From the NCBI RefSeq assembly GCF_002835665.1, contig NZ_PIZV01000006.1, positions 1 through 64,000 of the forward strand: DNA of 64,000 bases. Reading direction: 5' to 3'. The notes beneath the pieces are model-generated. The model saw only the letters and a program-made list of their open reading frames with translations. It had not been told where the DNA came from and made no database searches. Positions 35,885-45,404 of this stretch are shown here, one piece after another (the stretch's first letter is position 1; every line of letters begins with the position of its first letter). The translations under genes were made by a program, and so were the position numbers. Origin of the DNA: Chryseobacterium sp. PMSZPI (GTDB lineage: Bacteria; Bacteroidota; Bacteroidia; Flavobacteriales; Weeksellaceae).

Positions 35885-36676
35885 CTAGGAGAATTCCTTC
35901 TTTATTTTTTCAGAAAGATCCTCCGGTCCTTGTATATCTTTTATTTTTTCATACGTTTTCCAGGCTTTTTTAATAAGCTTTTCATCATTCTTGGCCTTAC
36001 CAACCTTTATTAAAGTAAGTGCATAAAGAGATAAATATCCTTTATCTTTTTTATATGTAGAATACACTTCATCAAAATAAGGTAATGCTTCTTCGTAATT
36101 TTCTTTAAGACAATTCAACATACCATACATGTATTTTACGTCAACCTTTACTTCTCCAGAGCTTTCATACAGCTTTTCAGCCTTTTTCAAATTGCTTAAT
36201 CCATTATCAAAATCATTAAGAACAATTGCAGTATTAGCTATACCATAATACCCTTCCGGATTAGTGGGAAAATATTTTACCATTTCCTGAAACTTTTCTC
36301 TTGCCAAATCAGCCCGCTCAATTCTCATCATTTCAATAGCTAAATTTTGCTTAAATTCTGGAGATCTATTCTGGGCTAAGCTATCTGCTACATAATAGTA
36401 AGCAAGAGCTTCCTCGTATTTTTCCTGTAATCTGAAAAGATATCCTGCCATAAAATACGCATCACAATATGTGGAATCCTGAGCCGCAACATGAACCATA
36501 CCACGAGTTGCTCTCTCATAAAGTTTTGGAAACTGTAATGCTTTGATTACTACATCAAATTTCTTTTTGGAGTCTTCTTTTTGGGGAGTGCAATAGTTGA
36601 TTTTACCTGAAAAATAACTTTGTGAAAATCCTTTAGCAGAAAGGATAAGTATAAAAATAATTACTAGTTTTTTCAT
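35885..36676 (-). CDS. Secreted TPR-repeat protein
   Basis: 263 aa with a signal peptide (SAKGFSQ). About five to six TPR helices pairs are visible from residue 60: for example AYFMAGYLFRLQEKYEEALAYY, EGYYGIANTAIVLNDFDNGL and YMYGMLNCLKENYEEALPYF. A periplasmic scaffolding role is likely, with no specific partner visible. A TATTTTTG box at 36688-36681 ends five bases before the ATG, so the transcript may be almost leaderless, or the box is chance within an A/T run. Confidence 0.85.
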   Translation of the reverse strand: MKKLVIIFILILSAKGFSQSYFSGKINYCTPQKEDSKKKFDVVIKALQFPKLYERATRGMVHVAAQDSTYCDAYFMAGYLFRLQEKYEEALAYYYVADSLAQNRSPEFKQNLAIEMMRIERADLAREKFQEMVKYFPTNPEGYYGIANTAIVLNDFDNGLSNLKKAEKLYESSGEVKVDVKYMYGMLNCLKENYEEALPYFDEVYSTYKKDKGYLSLYALTLIKVGKAKNDEKLIKKAWKTYEKIKDIQGPEDLSEKIKKEFS

Positions 36677-36689
36677 CGTGCAAAAATAA

Positions 36690-36713
36690 AAAAGTGGATG
36701 ATAACATCCACTT
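36690..36713. terminator. Terminator of the glutathione peroxidase gene
   Basis: AAAGTGGATG and CATCCACTTT form a 10-bp stem with loop ATAA; T run on the minus strand. Confidence 0.8.
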
Positions 36714-36735
36714 TCTGTATATCAATATTTTTTAT

Positions 36736-37311
36736 TTATTTCAAATACTTTGTAATTGCCTCACTTGTAGGTTTTGTTGTACTTACAAAAGAGTCAATCA
36801 GTTTTCCATTTTCATCCACAAGGAATTTGGTAAAGTTCCAAAGGATGGTGGTATTTTTTACTCCGTTTAATTCTTGTTCTGTTAAATATTTAAAGATTGG
36901 TGCCGTATCATCCCCTTTTACGGATACTTTAGCAGCCATTGGGAATGTTACGCCATAATTTTTCTGGCAAAAGGCGCCGATTTCCGTATTGGTACCCGGC
37001 TCTTGTCCTCCGAAATTATTTGCAGGAAAGCCTACAACAACCAGTTTATCTTTGTATTGTTCATATACTTTTTCCAGATCAGCATACTGTGGAGTAAAAC
37101 CGCACTCAGAAGCTGTATTAACGATAAGGATTTTCTTTCCTTTAAAATCGGCAAAGTTAATCTCTTTACCATCAAGGCTTTCTACTTTGAAATCATATAT
37201 TGTTTTTCCCATAAGTTCTTGGGTTTTGGCTTTAGAAATTTCACTTTTTTGATTGGTGCAGCTCTGAAGGAATGCCATAAAGGAGAGCAGCAGTAAAAAA
37301 ATCTTTTTCAT
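36736..37311 (-). CDS. Glutathione-peroxidase-family lipoprotein
   Basis: 191 aa. An N-terminal signal ending in FLQSC (Cys 18) makes it an exported lipoprotein. The peroxidase fold has NTASECGFTPQY with Cys in place of selenocysteine, FPANNFGGQEPGTN with the active-site Gln, and WNFTKFLVD with the Trp-Asn pair, so the catalytic tetrad is complete. Such enzymes are often thioredoxin-dependent and reduce hydroperoxides; here at the envelope. A LolA-like gene lies just upstream on the same strand. Confidence 0.93.
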   Translation of the reverse strand: MKKIFLLLLSFMAFLQSCTNQKSEISKAKTQELMGKTIYDFKVESLDGKEINFADFKGKKILIVNTASECGFTPQYADLEKVYEQYKDKLVVVGFPANNFGGQEPGTNTEIGAFCQKNYGVTFPMAAKVSVKGDDTAPIFKYLTEQELNGVKNTTILWNFTKFLVDENGKLIDSFVSTTKPTSEAITKYLK

Positions 37312-37348
37312 TTCTTATGATTTTATTTGCAGCTAAGCCGCAGTGGAT

Positions 37349-38011
37349 TTAAAATTTAAAAATATTAGCCGGAAAAACTTTGTTTACATCAATTTTGTTT
37401 AATAGCATGACGTAATCTCCATCTTTTTTAGGACTCGAAGATTCAATTCTGAAAGGCATTACCAGGTTTCCTACTTTCTTATAATCAGAATATACTACTG
37501 TTTCATCCTTTTTAACTTCCTTCAAAAGCATATACGTTTTGGTATCAAAATAATACATATTCTTATTAACATTCTTAGTAAGTTCAACTTTATGACAGTA
37601 GATCTCTCCTACCTTTTCTTTTCCAAGATATTTGGCATCGAAACCTTTATTTTCCCAGTCGATAAAGTCATTATCAAAACTTTCCGGTACATATTCAGGA
37701 TACTCCTGAACTTTATTGGCAGCATAGTTCATCGCATACCCTTTAGTTCCGTCAAAACCTTCAATAGCCGTATCTTTTCCGTTGGCCGTGATTACTGTTT
37801 TGGTAAGATTAGGGCGCTGCTGATAAATTTTTATCGGGTATTCGTCCTTAATTCCTAAAACTACTTTTCCTTGAAGCAGCACTGAATTTAAAAGTTTCCA
37901 ATTGGTTAATCCTCCGGATAATTCAATGTTTTTATCTATAATTTCTTTTGCCGTCTGTGCAAAAGTTAAATGCGAAACGATCAATCCAAATACTAAGAGT
38001 AACTTCTTCAT
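37349..38011 (-). CDS. Outer membrane lipoprotein-sorting-like protein
   Basis: 220 aa with a signal peptide (LTFAQ). The core resembles LolA/LolB-like beta-shell proteins annotated as outer membrane lipoprotein-sorting: TAKEIIDKNIELSGG at the start, KDTAIEGFDGTKGYAMNY, EVGEIYCHKVELTK-like GEIYCHKVELTKN and MYYFDTKTYMLLKEVKK, then YSDYKKVGNLVMPFRIE. It would act in the periplasm binding a lipid. It is 37 bases from the glutathione peroxidase gene and probably co-transcribed. Confidence 0.75.
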   Translation of the reverse strand: MKKLLLVFGLIVSHLTFAQTAKEIIDKNIELSGGLTNWKLLNSVLLQGKVVLGIKDEYPIKIYQQRPNLTKTVITANGKDTAIEGFDGTKGYAMNYAANKVQEYPEYVPESFDNDFIDWENKGFDAKYLGKEKVGEIYCHKVELTKNVNKNMYYFDTKTYMLLKEVKKDETVVYSDYKKVGNLVMPFRIESSSPKKDGDYVMLLNKIDVNKVFPANIFKF

Positions 38012-38164
38012 TAATTTTATTTATAAATTCAAATATAAGAGGATTTGGGATAAAATGCAAAAAGGGAGGAAAGTGAAGAAAGCTAAAAAAGCAAATAAGG
38101 CAAAAGAGGAAGAAATACAATTGCCATATTCGTTTTCAAATTATCTCATTTTCAAATCTTCAAA

Positions 38165-38887
38165 TTAAATTAACTTTCTTGCTTTTTCCAAATCTTCCGG
38201 TGTATCGATCCCTACTCCGATAAAATTGGTTTCTATCATTTTGATTTTCATGCCATATTCCAGGTAGCGGATGCATTCTATTTTCTCTGATATTTCCAAT
38301 GGTTTCATTTCCAGCTTTGAGAATTGCAGCAATGCTTCTTTCCTGAATGCATATACTCCAATATGTTTATAATAATTTACATTATAAGAAATTTCTCTGT
38401 GAAAAGGAATTGCTGAACGGCTGAAATAAAGGGCAAAATCATTATTATCCGTAATAACTTTTACGTTATTGGGGTTTTCAATTTCTTCTTTTCCAGTTAA
38501 TTTTATTTTTAATGAAGCTAATGAAATTTCTTGTTGAGCATCTGCTTTGAAAACTTCTATAAGCTGCTGTAAAGGCTCTAATTTAAGGAAAGGTTCATCT
38601 CCCTGAACGTTGATCACAATATCACAGTCGATATTCTGTACGGCTTCAGCAATTCGATCACTTCCTGTTTCATGCTGTCCCGTCATTACAGCTTTTCCGC
38701 CGTGTTGAACAATTTCATTAAAAATAATTTCAGAATCTGTAGCCACAAATACTTCATCAAATAATCCGGTTTCCACAACATTTTGATAAGTAGTGGTAAT
38801 CACGGTTTTTTCACCCAAAATCTGCATTAATTTCCCTGGAAAGCGACTAGCTTCGTAACGGGCAGGGATGACAGCGATTATTTTCAT
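38165..38887 (-). CDS. kdsB: 3-deoxy-manno-octulosonate cytidylyltransferase (CMP-Kdo synthetase)
   Basis: 240 aa. It activates Kdo with CTP for LPS core synthesis. Motifs: [18 protein letters not shown] (residues 4-21) with the Arg-Lys CTP site, [36 protein letters not shown], and the C-terminal [29 protein letters not shown]. Complete. Single gene; its pathway partner kdsA is at 15694-16503. Confidence 0.97.
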   Translation of the reverse strand: MKIIAVIPARYEASRFPGKLMQILGEKTVITTTYQNVVETGLFDEVFVATDSEIIFNEIVQHGGKAVMTGQHETGSDRIAEAVQNIDCDIVINVQGDEPFLKLEPLQQLIEVFKADAQQEISLASLKIKLTGKEEIENPNNVKVITDNNDFALYFSRSAIPFHREISYNVNYYKHIGVYAFRKEALLQFSKLEMKPLEISEKIECIRYLEYGMKIKMIETNFIGVGIDTPEDLEKARKLI

Positions 38888-39133
38888 TCAATAAAAATCT
38901 TAATTAAAGTTCTTCTATTCAGCTGTTATCTTTCAATCCTTATTACAGAAAGGATGTATGATAGCTTTTTCAGCTCAAAAATAGTGAAAGTATTTTAGTT
39001 TGTCATATAAAATATGGTATTCTATACCAGGTTTCGATACAAAATTGATCTATCTTTTTCAAAAAACAAAACTCCCGCACCTTCAATGAAAATGTGGGAA
39101 TTGGATATAGATTTTTATTAAATGAGTTGATAT

Positions 39134-40132
39134 TTAAAAAGATAGTTTTACACCTACCATATTGTATTCCCATTGGCGGGATGCCATAAGGTCAAATTTA
39201 TATTTTGTTTTCCCTATTGTTCCTTCTGTTGATGTATATCTGCTTTTTGAGATTGTTTTCCCGATAAAGTATCCCATCAACAACGCTAAAGGATAATCCG
39301 ACGCCCAATGTACTTTACTTTGCATCATTTGAAAACATAAGGCTCCTGCTAAGGTATATCCCACAGGCTTAATCCATTTTGCATCCGGATAGTTATCTGC
39401 AATAACAGTAATCCCGGCCATAAAAGTGGTTAAATGTCCTGACGGCATAGCGTCATAACTGGATGTATTCTTACTAAATGCCGAGAAACTTGGGAAAGGA
39501 TTCCAAGCTCCTCCTTTATTGCCATTTTCTTCTGCAATAAACGGACTTTCCCTTCCGGTAATTCTTTTTATAGTCTGGGTAAAGACCCCTGAAAGGATTA
39601 AACTCTCCATTAATCCGCTTGCTGTAGCCTGAGCTCTGTAGTCATTTTTAATTAAACCATAGGTTCCGAAACCGATTCCAAGCAATACCAGTGTAGAACC
39701 ATTTCCTATCAGGTAAAGCGTTGATCCGATATCTTTGGGTATTTTAAAGACTCCACCAATTTTGGTATAGTTGTTATCCTTATCCATTCCCCATCTTTCT
39801 CCTAATTCTCTGGAGTTATCGATTAGTTTTTGATCGAAAGGTATAAGAATTAATGTTGATGCTACCGCTCCTCCTAAATAATAAGCATGATCTTTGGCTA
39901 CAAAATCTTTATTCGTATCAATAAAGTTTCTGGGTAGTTTGGTCACAAAATCCAGAAGTTTAGGTTTTGGATAAGTTCTGACAGTCCCGTCTTTTAAAGT
40001 ATAAGTTTGTACTTTTGGTTCAAGTTCCTGTGGCAATTCTGTTACCTTCAATGTATCTACTTCTTGTGAACAGACCAATATAGACATTGGTAATAGCAAA
40101 AATCTTATTCTTTTCATCGTTGTCTTTTTCAA
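39134..40132 (-). CDS. PAP2-superfamily phosphatase (secreted or membrane)
   Basis: 332 aa with a signal peptide (SILVCSQ) and several hydrophobic helices. The phosphatase motifs are split as expected: KRITGRESPF (about 189-198), MPSGHLTTFMAG (about 227-238, PSGH motif) and KVHWASDYPLALLMGYFIG (about 272, SxxxHxxxD motif). Such enzymes hydrolyse lipid phosphates such as undecaprenyl-PP or phosphatidic acid derivatives. The ATG at 40132 is used; a second at 40117 gives an equally good signal. A complete promoter precedes it. Confidence 0.88.
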   Translation of the reverse strand: MKKTTMKRIRFLLLPMSILVCSQEVDTLKVTELPQELEPKVQTYTLKDGTVRTYPKPKLLDFVTKLPRNFIDTNKDFVAKDHAYYLGGAVASTLILIPFDQKLIDNSRELGERWGMDKDNNYTKIGGVFKIPKDIGSTLYLIGNGSTLVLLGIGFGTYGLIKNDYRAQATASGLMESLILSGVFTQTIKRITGRESPFIAEENGNKGGAWNPFPSFSAFSKNTSSYDAMPSGHLTTFMAGITVIADNYPDAKWIKPVGYTLAGALCFQMMQSKVHWASDYPLALLMGYFIGKTISKSRYTSTEGTIGKTKYKFDLMASRQWEYNMVGVKLSF

Positions 40133-40161
40133 CCCTGTTTATTCTTAGCTTATAAAAACGG

Positions 40162-40169
40162 CAAAGGTA
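40162..40169 (-). promoter_or_regulatory. Promoter of the PAP2 phosphatase gene
   Basis: On the minus strand TTG, 20 bases, then TACCTTTG: a complete TTG-N20-TAnnTTTG promoter about 30 bases before the start codon. Confidence 0.7.
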
Positions 40170-40335
40170 ATTCCTTGTTCACTTTACCACAAAATGTTTA
40201 TTCAATTTTAATTTTTATTTAATTTTTTTCATAAAAAGACAGCCTGTTATTAGTTTATGTACTTAATCAAAAAAATAACTCCATAGGTCCTAGGGACGTA
40301 TAGGAAAACTGAATTCAAATGATTTACTCTAAAAC

Positions 40336-40412
40336 GCTTCGACTCCGCTCAGCGTGACACGGTTAATACTATTTATTGGTTTTAACGATGTCATGCTGAG
40401 CGAAGTCGAAGC
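40336..40412. repeat. Intergenic 24-bp inverted repeat
   Basis: The arms 40336-40359 (begins GCTTCGACTCCGCTCAGC) and 40389-40412 are complementary with two mismatches, around a 29-base loop. This GCTTCGACTCCGCTCAGC motif is a common dispersed intergenic repeat in Flavobacteriia. Confidence 0.75.
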
Positions 40413-40429
40413 ATATATTAAGGTAAAGA

Positions 40430-41683
40430 TTACTTTAGATTGTTCAAAGCATTTTCCAACTTCGGAAGCATTACTTTGATCTCATCGATCGCAAGACCTC
40501 CTACTGATGCACGGAACCAAGGTTCTGACTTTTCTTCCCCAAATGCTGAGAATGGCACTAAGGCAACTCCTGCTTCATTGATTAGGTAAAATACAAGGTC
40601 TGAAGAGTTTTCAACAACAGCTCCATCAGGTTTTGTTTTTCCGATATAATCTAATTTGATGGTCAGATAAAGTGCTCCCATTGGCTCAATACTGTCTACC
40701 GCCAAACCTTTTCCTTTTAAATCCTGAATTCCTCCGTGAAGAACTTTTAAGCTTTCTTCCAGTTTTGCTTTAAAGTCATCTACGAATGTATTTACATTTT
40801 CAGGGTTTTCATAGAATTTTGCAGTTGCCTCTTGCTCCGGTTTTGGTGCCCAAGCTCCTACATGGGTAAGAAGAGCTTTCATTTTATCAATGATATGAGC
40901 AGGACCGAATCCCCATCCTACACGTACTCCTGTTGCAGCAAGGCATTTAGAAATACCATCAATATACACTGTATAATCCTTCATTTCAGGGAAAAGAGAA
41001 ACCGGGTCTACATGTTCTGCTCCAAAAGTAAGGTTAGAGTAAATCTGGTCATACATTAAATATAACGGTTTTTCGTCTGCTCCTCTTTTTTTGTTTTCGG
41101 CAATCACCAATTCGCAGATTTCTGAAAGTTGCTCTCTTGTAAACATTGTTCCTGTAGGGTTCAATGGAGAACATAGCGCTAATAAAACGGCTCCGTCCAG
41201 GTGAGGTCTTAAGTCGTCTGCAGTTGGAAGGAAATTGGTTTCAGGCTTTGTTTTCACTTCTACAGCGTTTGCTGAAGTAAGGTAAGCATAATGATTATTG
41301 TTCCAAGACGGAGTTGGGTATACTACCTTATCTCCTTCGTCTACGATAGTTTTGTATACCGCATAGATCAAAGGTCTTGATCCTGCCGTAATTAAAATAT
41401 CATTAGGAGAATAATCAAGGTTCCATCTGTTTTTTAAATCTTTGGAAACCTCTTTTCTTAAAGATAAAAGTCCGTTTGCAGGCGGATAGTTTGTCAGATT
41501 ATTCTGATATGCTTTCTGAATCTCTTCCTTCAGCAATGCCGGGATAGGATAGATATTAGAATTCAGGTCACCAATAGTAAGATTGGCAATTTCTGCTCCT
41601 TTTGCTTTTAGATCATTTACTTCGTTACCAATTTTTACAATTTCAGAACCAATCAGGTTCGCCGCTAATTTTGAAACTTTCAC
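40430..41683 (-). CDS. Class I/II PLP-dependent aminotransferase
   Basis: 417 aa. Fold type I aminotransferase: NLTIGDLNSNIYPIP at the start, YPPANGLLSLRKEV, DILITAGSRPLIYAV, LALCSPLNPTGTMF (Asn contacts PLP), YLMYDQIYSNLTF, the PLP lysine in YIDGISKCLAATGVRVGWGF, and the C-terminal substrate arginine in EPWFRASVG. It resembles aspartate/aromatic aminotransferases of Bacteroidetes; the amino-acid preference is not evident. The next gene upstream on the strand (a lipoprotein) is 22 bases away, so it is the distal part of a possible operon. Confidence 0.92.
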   Translation of the reverse strand: MKVSKLAANLIGSEIVKIGNEVNDLKAKGAEIANLTIGDLNSNIYPIPALLKEEIQKAYQNNLTNYPPANGLLSLRKEVSKDLKNRWNLDYSPNDILITAGSRPLIYAVYKTIVDEGDKVVYPTPSWNNNHYAYLTSANAVEVKTKPETNFLPTADDLRPHLDGAVLLALCSPLNPTGTMFTREQLSEICELVIAENKKRGADEKPLYLMYDQIYSNLTFGAEHVDPVSLFPEMKDYTVYIDGISKCLAATGVRVGWGFGPAHIIDKMKALLTHVGAWAPKPEQEATAKFYENPENVNTFVDDFKAKLEESLKVLHGGIQDLKGKGLAVDSIEPMGALYLTIKLDYIGKTKPDGAVVENSSDLVFYLINEAGVALVPFSAFGEEKSEPWFRASVGGLAIDEIKVMLPKLENALNNLK

Positions 41684-41705
41684 TTTATTTCTTATTTAAA
41701 ATTTA

Positions 41706-42623
41706 CTAATATTTTCTTTCAACATTGATTCTTTCATGTATTTGATTTACCGGCATCTGTGCATCAAAAAGGGCTATTAGTTCTTTTGCTTTTTTTGCCG
41801 TATAGGAATTCGGATATTTTTTGATGATCCTATTGAATTCCGCTCTGTTTTCATCGTATAGTTTTCCGGTTCCTTTGTCGAAGTCTTCTTGATATGTCGG
41901 AGTGTTATCCATACCTAGCAAATAATCAGCTAGATAATTATTGTAGTCTTGTTTTACAAATTTTATCAGCTTACTTTTAGGATATTTGTTGATGAAATTT
42001 TCCCAGAACATCAATCTGTTTCCTAATTCTTCCCAGGAAATCATTAAGCCGGCATCCGCTGCATAATTGCTTTCACTTTCTTTATCCGTTTGTGAAATAT
42101 AGACGTCATAATCCGGAGTCACTTTATTTTTAAAAATAGATGAATAATATCCCGGAATCGTCCAGATTTCTGTGATCCCTTCTCCTACTTCCCTGAATTC
42201 CAAACCTGCTTTTTTAAATTCGGCAGCAAGTTTATTTACATGCTCAGGAAGATTGTATCGTTCTTTTTCTGCATCGTAATAATTAACATATTTATCTAAA
42301 ACATCAGCATTCAAAGAACTTAGACATTCTGTATATTTTTCTCTGATTTTAAGATAATCTTCATATACATTGTTGTTCTTTTCCGGAGTATTTTCTGCAA
42401 CTTCTTTATCTATTTTTGTATGATACCACTGAAGTGCAGTGATGTAGTCCTCTGTTTTTTTATTGGGAGAGCAAACGGTATCAACCGGTTTATACAGCTC
42501 TTCTTTAGTTTCGTTTTTTGTAATCGAATCTTTTACAGGTTTTACATCAGAAACTGTAGTTTCCTTTTTACAGGAAACTACAATTGCAGACAGTATACAT
42601 ATAGTTATAATTTTTTTTATCAT
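41706..42623 (-). CDS. Lipoprotein of unknown function
   Basis: 305 aa. The ATG at 42623 gives MIKKIITICILSAIVVSC, a lipobox with Cys 18. The mature part begins with a charged Lys/Thr/Glu linker and then a helical domain (TALQWYHTKIDKEVAEN, YDAEKERYNLPEHVNKLAAEFKKA, ELGNRLMFWENFINKYPKSKLI, AEFNRIIKKYPNSYTAKKAKELIA) with TPR-like YPxS repeats at the end. No family is recognised. It lies 17 bases downstream of the phosphohexomutase gene and is probably co-transcribed. Confidence 0.75.
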   Translation of the reverse strand: MIKKIITICILSAIVVSCKKETTVSDVKPVKDSITKNETKEELYKPVDTVCSPNKKTEDYITALQWYHTKIDKEVAENTPEKNNNVYEDYLKIREKYTECLSSLNADVLDKYVNYYDAEKERYNLPEHVNKLAAEFKKAGLEFREVGEGITEIWTIPGYYSSIFKNKVTPDYDVYISQTDKESESNYAADAGLMISWEELGNRLMFWENFINKYPKSKLIKFVKQDYNNYLADYLLGMDNTPTYQEDFDKGTGKLYDENRAEFNRIIKKYPNSYTAKKAKELIALFDAQMPVNQIHERINVERKY

Positions 42624-42640
42624 GTGCTGCAATCAGTTGA

Positions 42641-44356
42641 TTAATCCAGTTTTAAATCTGTTTTAACAGCTCCGATTTTAGCTTCTAATGATTTTAATTT
42701 ATCCTTGAAATCTGCTTCAGAAGAGATGGCATCTTTTACTGAAACATAAAACTTGATTTTAGGTTCTGTTCCTGAAGGTCTTACACAAACTTTTGTTCCA
42801 TCCTGTGTATAATAAATCAATACATTAGACTTTGGAATATCAGCCATTACCTTTTTCTCGTTCGTTGAAACCGTAAAGCTTGTCTGCTCTTTAAAGTCTT
42901 TGATTTCTTCTACTAATGAACCTGCTAGTTCTTTTGGAGGATTTTCGCGGAAGTTTTTCATCATAGTCTGGATTTCTTCAGCTCCTTCTCTTCCCTTTCT
43001 TACAATGTTGATCAATCCTTCATAATACATCCCTAAATCTTCATAGATCTCAATCATGTACTGATACATTGTTTTTCCATTGGCTTTACACCAAGCAGCA
43101 ATTTCGCATGCTAAAAGGATACTTCCACAAGAGTCTTTATCTCGCACAAAATCTCCCGTCATAAATCCGAAACTTTCTTCTCCACCACATACAAATTTTT
43201 GTGTTCCTTCAGCTTCACGGATCATTTTTCCGATCCATTTGAATCCTGTAAGACCCACTTTACATTCTACTCCGAATTTTTGAGCAATATCATAGAAAAT
43301 ATCTGAAGTTACAATGGTAGAACCGATGAACTCTTTTCCTGTGATCTTCCCTTGTTTTCTCCACTCGTTCAAAATGTAGTAAGTAAGGATTGTATTGGTT
43401 TGGTTTCCGTTTAGTAATTGCATTTCACCGTCAAGGTTTCTTACTGCAATTCCCAGTCTGTCTCCATCCGGATCTGTCCCAATAACGATATCGGCGTTCG
43501 TAATTCTTGCAAGATCCAATGCCATTTCTAAAGCTGCCGGTTCTTCCGGGTTTGGAGATTCCACCGTTGGGAAATTTCCGCTTGGAATCATCTGCTCTTT
43601 AACAAGGTCAATCTTTTTAAATCCTGCTTTTTCTAAAGCTTTTGGAATCGTTGTGTATGTTGTTCCGTGGATAGATGTGAAAACAATATTCAAGTTTTCT
43701 TTTCCAACATTCTGATACGTAGAATTTTCAATACAGGCATCGATGTATACATCATCCTGCTCCTCTCCGATCCACTCGATCAGGTCATCATTTCCATCGA
43801 ATTTAATTTCATCAAATTGTACAGAGTATACCTCCTTGATAATCGCTTCATCATTTGGCGGAACAATTTGTGCTCCGTCATTCCAGTATACTTTATAACC
43901 GTTATATTCAGGTGGGTTGTGAGATGCTGTTAATACAATTCCTCCGTTACATTTTTTATCACGAACGGTGAAAGAAAGTTCAGGAGTTGGTCTGTGATCT
44001 TTGAAAAGCAATACTTTAATTCCGTTTGCTGTCAAAACATCTGCAACTAATTTTCCGAATTCTTTTGAGTTGTTACGAACATCATAAGCGATAGCCACTT
44101 TGATCTCTTCTCCTTTGAACTGCTGCAACATATAATTGGCAAGCCCCTGAGTAGCCTGTCCCAATGTATATTTATTTAAGCGGTTGGTTCCCACTCCCAT
44201 GATACCACGCATACCTCCTGTCCCAAATTCCAGTTCCCTGTAGAATGAATCCTCCAGATCAGGAGAATTATTGTCGATTAATGTCTGTACTGCATTTCTC
44301 GTTTCTGCATCGAATGTATCACTTAACCAAAGTTTCGCTTTTTCTAATGTGTTCAT
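42641..44356 (-). CDS. Phospho-sugar mutase (phosphoglucomutase/phosphomannomutase family)
   Basis: 571 aa, alpha-D-phosphohexomutase. All four domain signatures are present: the phosphoserine loop VLTASHNPPEYNGYKVYW (about residue 140), the metal-binding GTDPDGDRLGIAV (about 292), the sugar-binding GGEESFGFMTGD (about 380) and the phosphate-binding RPSGTEPKIKFYV (about 530). It starts with an N-terminal extension typical of the long PGM/PMM2-like group. It converts sugar 1- and 6-phosphates for cell-envelope sugar supply; the natural sugar is not distinguishable here. The upstream spacer carries an 88-bp triplication. Confidence 0.95.
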   Translation of the reverse strand: MNTLEKAKLWLSDTFDAETRNAVQTLIDNNSPDLEDSFYRELEFGTGGMRGIMGVGTNRLNKYTLGQATQGLANYMLQQFKGEEIKVAIAYDVRNNSKEFGKLVADVLTANGIKVLLFKDHRPTPELSFTVRDKKCNGGIVLTASHNPPEYNGYKVYWNDGAQIVPPNDEAIIKEVYSVQFDEIKFDGNDDLIEWIGEEQDDVYIDACIENSTYQNVGKENLNIVFTSIHGTTYTTIPKALEKAGFKKIDLVKEQMIPSGNFPTVESPNPEEPAALEMALDLARITNADIVIGTDPDGDRLGIAVRNLDGEMQLLNGNQTNTILTYYILNEWRKQGKITGKEFIGSTIVTSDIFYDIAQKFGVECKVGLTGFKWIGKMIREAEGTQKFVCGGEESFGFMTGDFVRDKDSCGSILLACEIAAWCKANGKTMYQYMIEIYEDLGMYYEGLINIVRKGREGAEEIQTMMKNFRENPPKELAGSLVEEIKDFKEQTSFTVSTNEKKVMADIPKSNVLIYYTQDGTKVCVRPSGTEPKIKFYVSVKDAISSEADFKDKLKSLEAKIGAVKTDLKLD

Positions 44357-44362
44357 ATTTTA

Positions 44363-44639
44363 TGTTTATTTTTTTTAGCTGGAAGAAGGAAGCTGGAGGC
44401 TGGAGGTTATTTCTCTGCCTAGTTTCAAACTTCTGCTTTTTTATTTATTGTTCTGTTTATTTTTAGCTGGAAGAAGGAAGCTGGAGGCTGGAGGTTGTTT
44501 CTCTGCCTAGTTTCAATCTTCTGCTTTTTTATTTATTGTTCTGTTTATTTTTAGCTGGAAGAAGGAAGCTGGAGGCTGGAGGTTATTTCTCTGCCTAGTT
44601 TCAAACTTCTGCTTTTTATTTTTTTATTTATTTAAAGGT
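44363..44639. repeat. Three tandem copies of an 88-bp unit
   Basis: Units begin at 44376, 44464 and 44552 with TAGCTGGAAGAAGGAAGC, followed by CTGGAGGCTGGAGG, TTTCTCTGCCTAGTTTCAA and CTTCTGCTTTTT. Copies 1 and 3 agree where copy 2 differs (TTATTTCT against TTGTTTCT, CAAACTT against CAATCTT). Downstream CTCCAGCTTCCAACTCCCAA (44671-44690) is roughly complementary to the purine-rich core. The array fills the promoter region of the phosphohexomutase gene. Confidence 0.95.
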
Positions 44640-44702
44640 GAAAATGTGAAGTTCGGTAAACTAAAAGTACCTCCAGCTTCCAACTCCCAACTTCCAACCT
44701 TT

Positions 44703-45404
44703 TTACTCTAATTTCTTATTTTCAACTTTCGTTGTTTTTTCTACTTTAAACGCTCTGATCGGATCGTTATAATAGACAAATTTAGCGGTGTTCTGAATAT
44801 TTCCTTTCAAAGAATCTTTTACATTGACCTCTGCATAATTCCCATTTTTAGAATCAACATTCAGGTTGGTAATTTTCCAATAAGGAGCAATTAAACTTGC
44901 TGTATCTGAAATTTTTATTACCGCATCTTTAGTTAATCCTAAAAAGTTAGCTCTACTTCTGTTATGCATCTCCACTTCTGCTCTTCTGGTGTTTACAGAT
45001 CCCATGAAACTTGCATTATTTTTCATATTGAGTCTGAAATTATCAGTTTTAATTTCACTCGAAATATTCATTTCCACAGAGTCTGAAACAGCAACTTTTT
45101 CAAGGTTGTATTTTGAATAAATGGTTACGTTATAAAAATCTACTCCTTTTGTTCTTCTTTTTTCTTTGATGAAAAGTGTTTTATCTTTTACATCAACGTC
45201 AAGGTTATTAGCTACATTAGGATACGTTTCTATTTCTACAAAATTTTTCGGGCCTCTGGCGTAAAATACACGGAATTTACCGTTCAAATCCAGATTCACA
45301 AACTCCGAAACATCCACATCTTTCTTTTCAATATTTCCTTTGGGAGAAACTTTTCCACAGGAAACTACTGCAACCAACATCAATGTGTATACTATTTTTT
45401 TCAT
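44703..45404 (-). CDS. GIN-domain lipoprotein (DUF2807)
   Basis: 233 aa. The ATG at 45404 gives a lipoprotein signal (YTLMLVAVVSC); an upstream in-frame start adds a short basic stretch. The rest is the right-handed beta-helix of the GIN/DUF2807 family: repeating strands FRVFYARGPKNFVEIET, NLDVDVKDKTLFIKEKR, VAVSDSVEMNISSEI, FRLNMKNNASFMGSV, AEVEMHNRSRANFLGL and so on. It is anchored to the outer membrane or periplasm, with no known enzyme activity. Its terminator was not recognised. Confidence 0.88.
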   Translation of the reverse strand: MKKIVYTLMLVAVVSCGKVSPKGNIEKKDVDVSEFVNLDLNGKFRVFYARGPKNFVEIETYPNVANNLDVDVKDKTLFIKEKRRTKGVDFYNVTIYSKYNLEKVAVSDSVEMNISSEIKTDNFRLNMKNNASFMGSVNTRRAEVEMHNRSRANFLGLTKDAVIKISDTASLIAPYWKITNLNVDSKNGNYAEVNVKDSLKGNIQNTAKFVYYNDPIRAFKVEKTTKVENKKLE

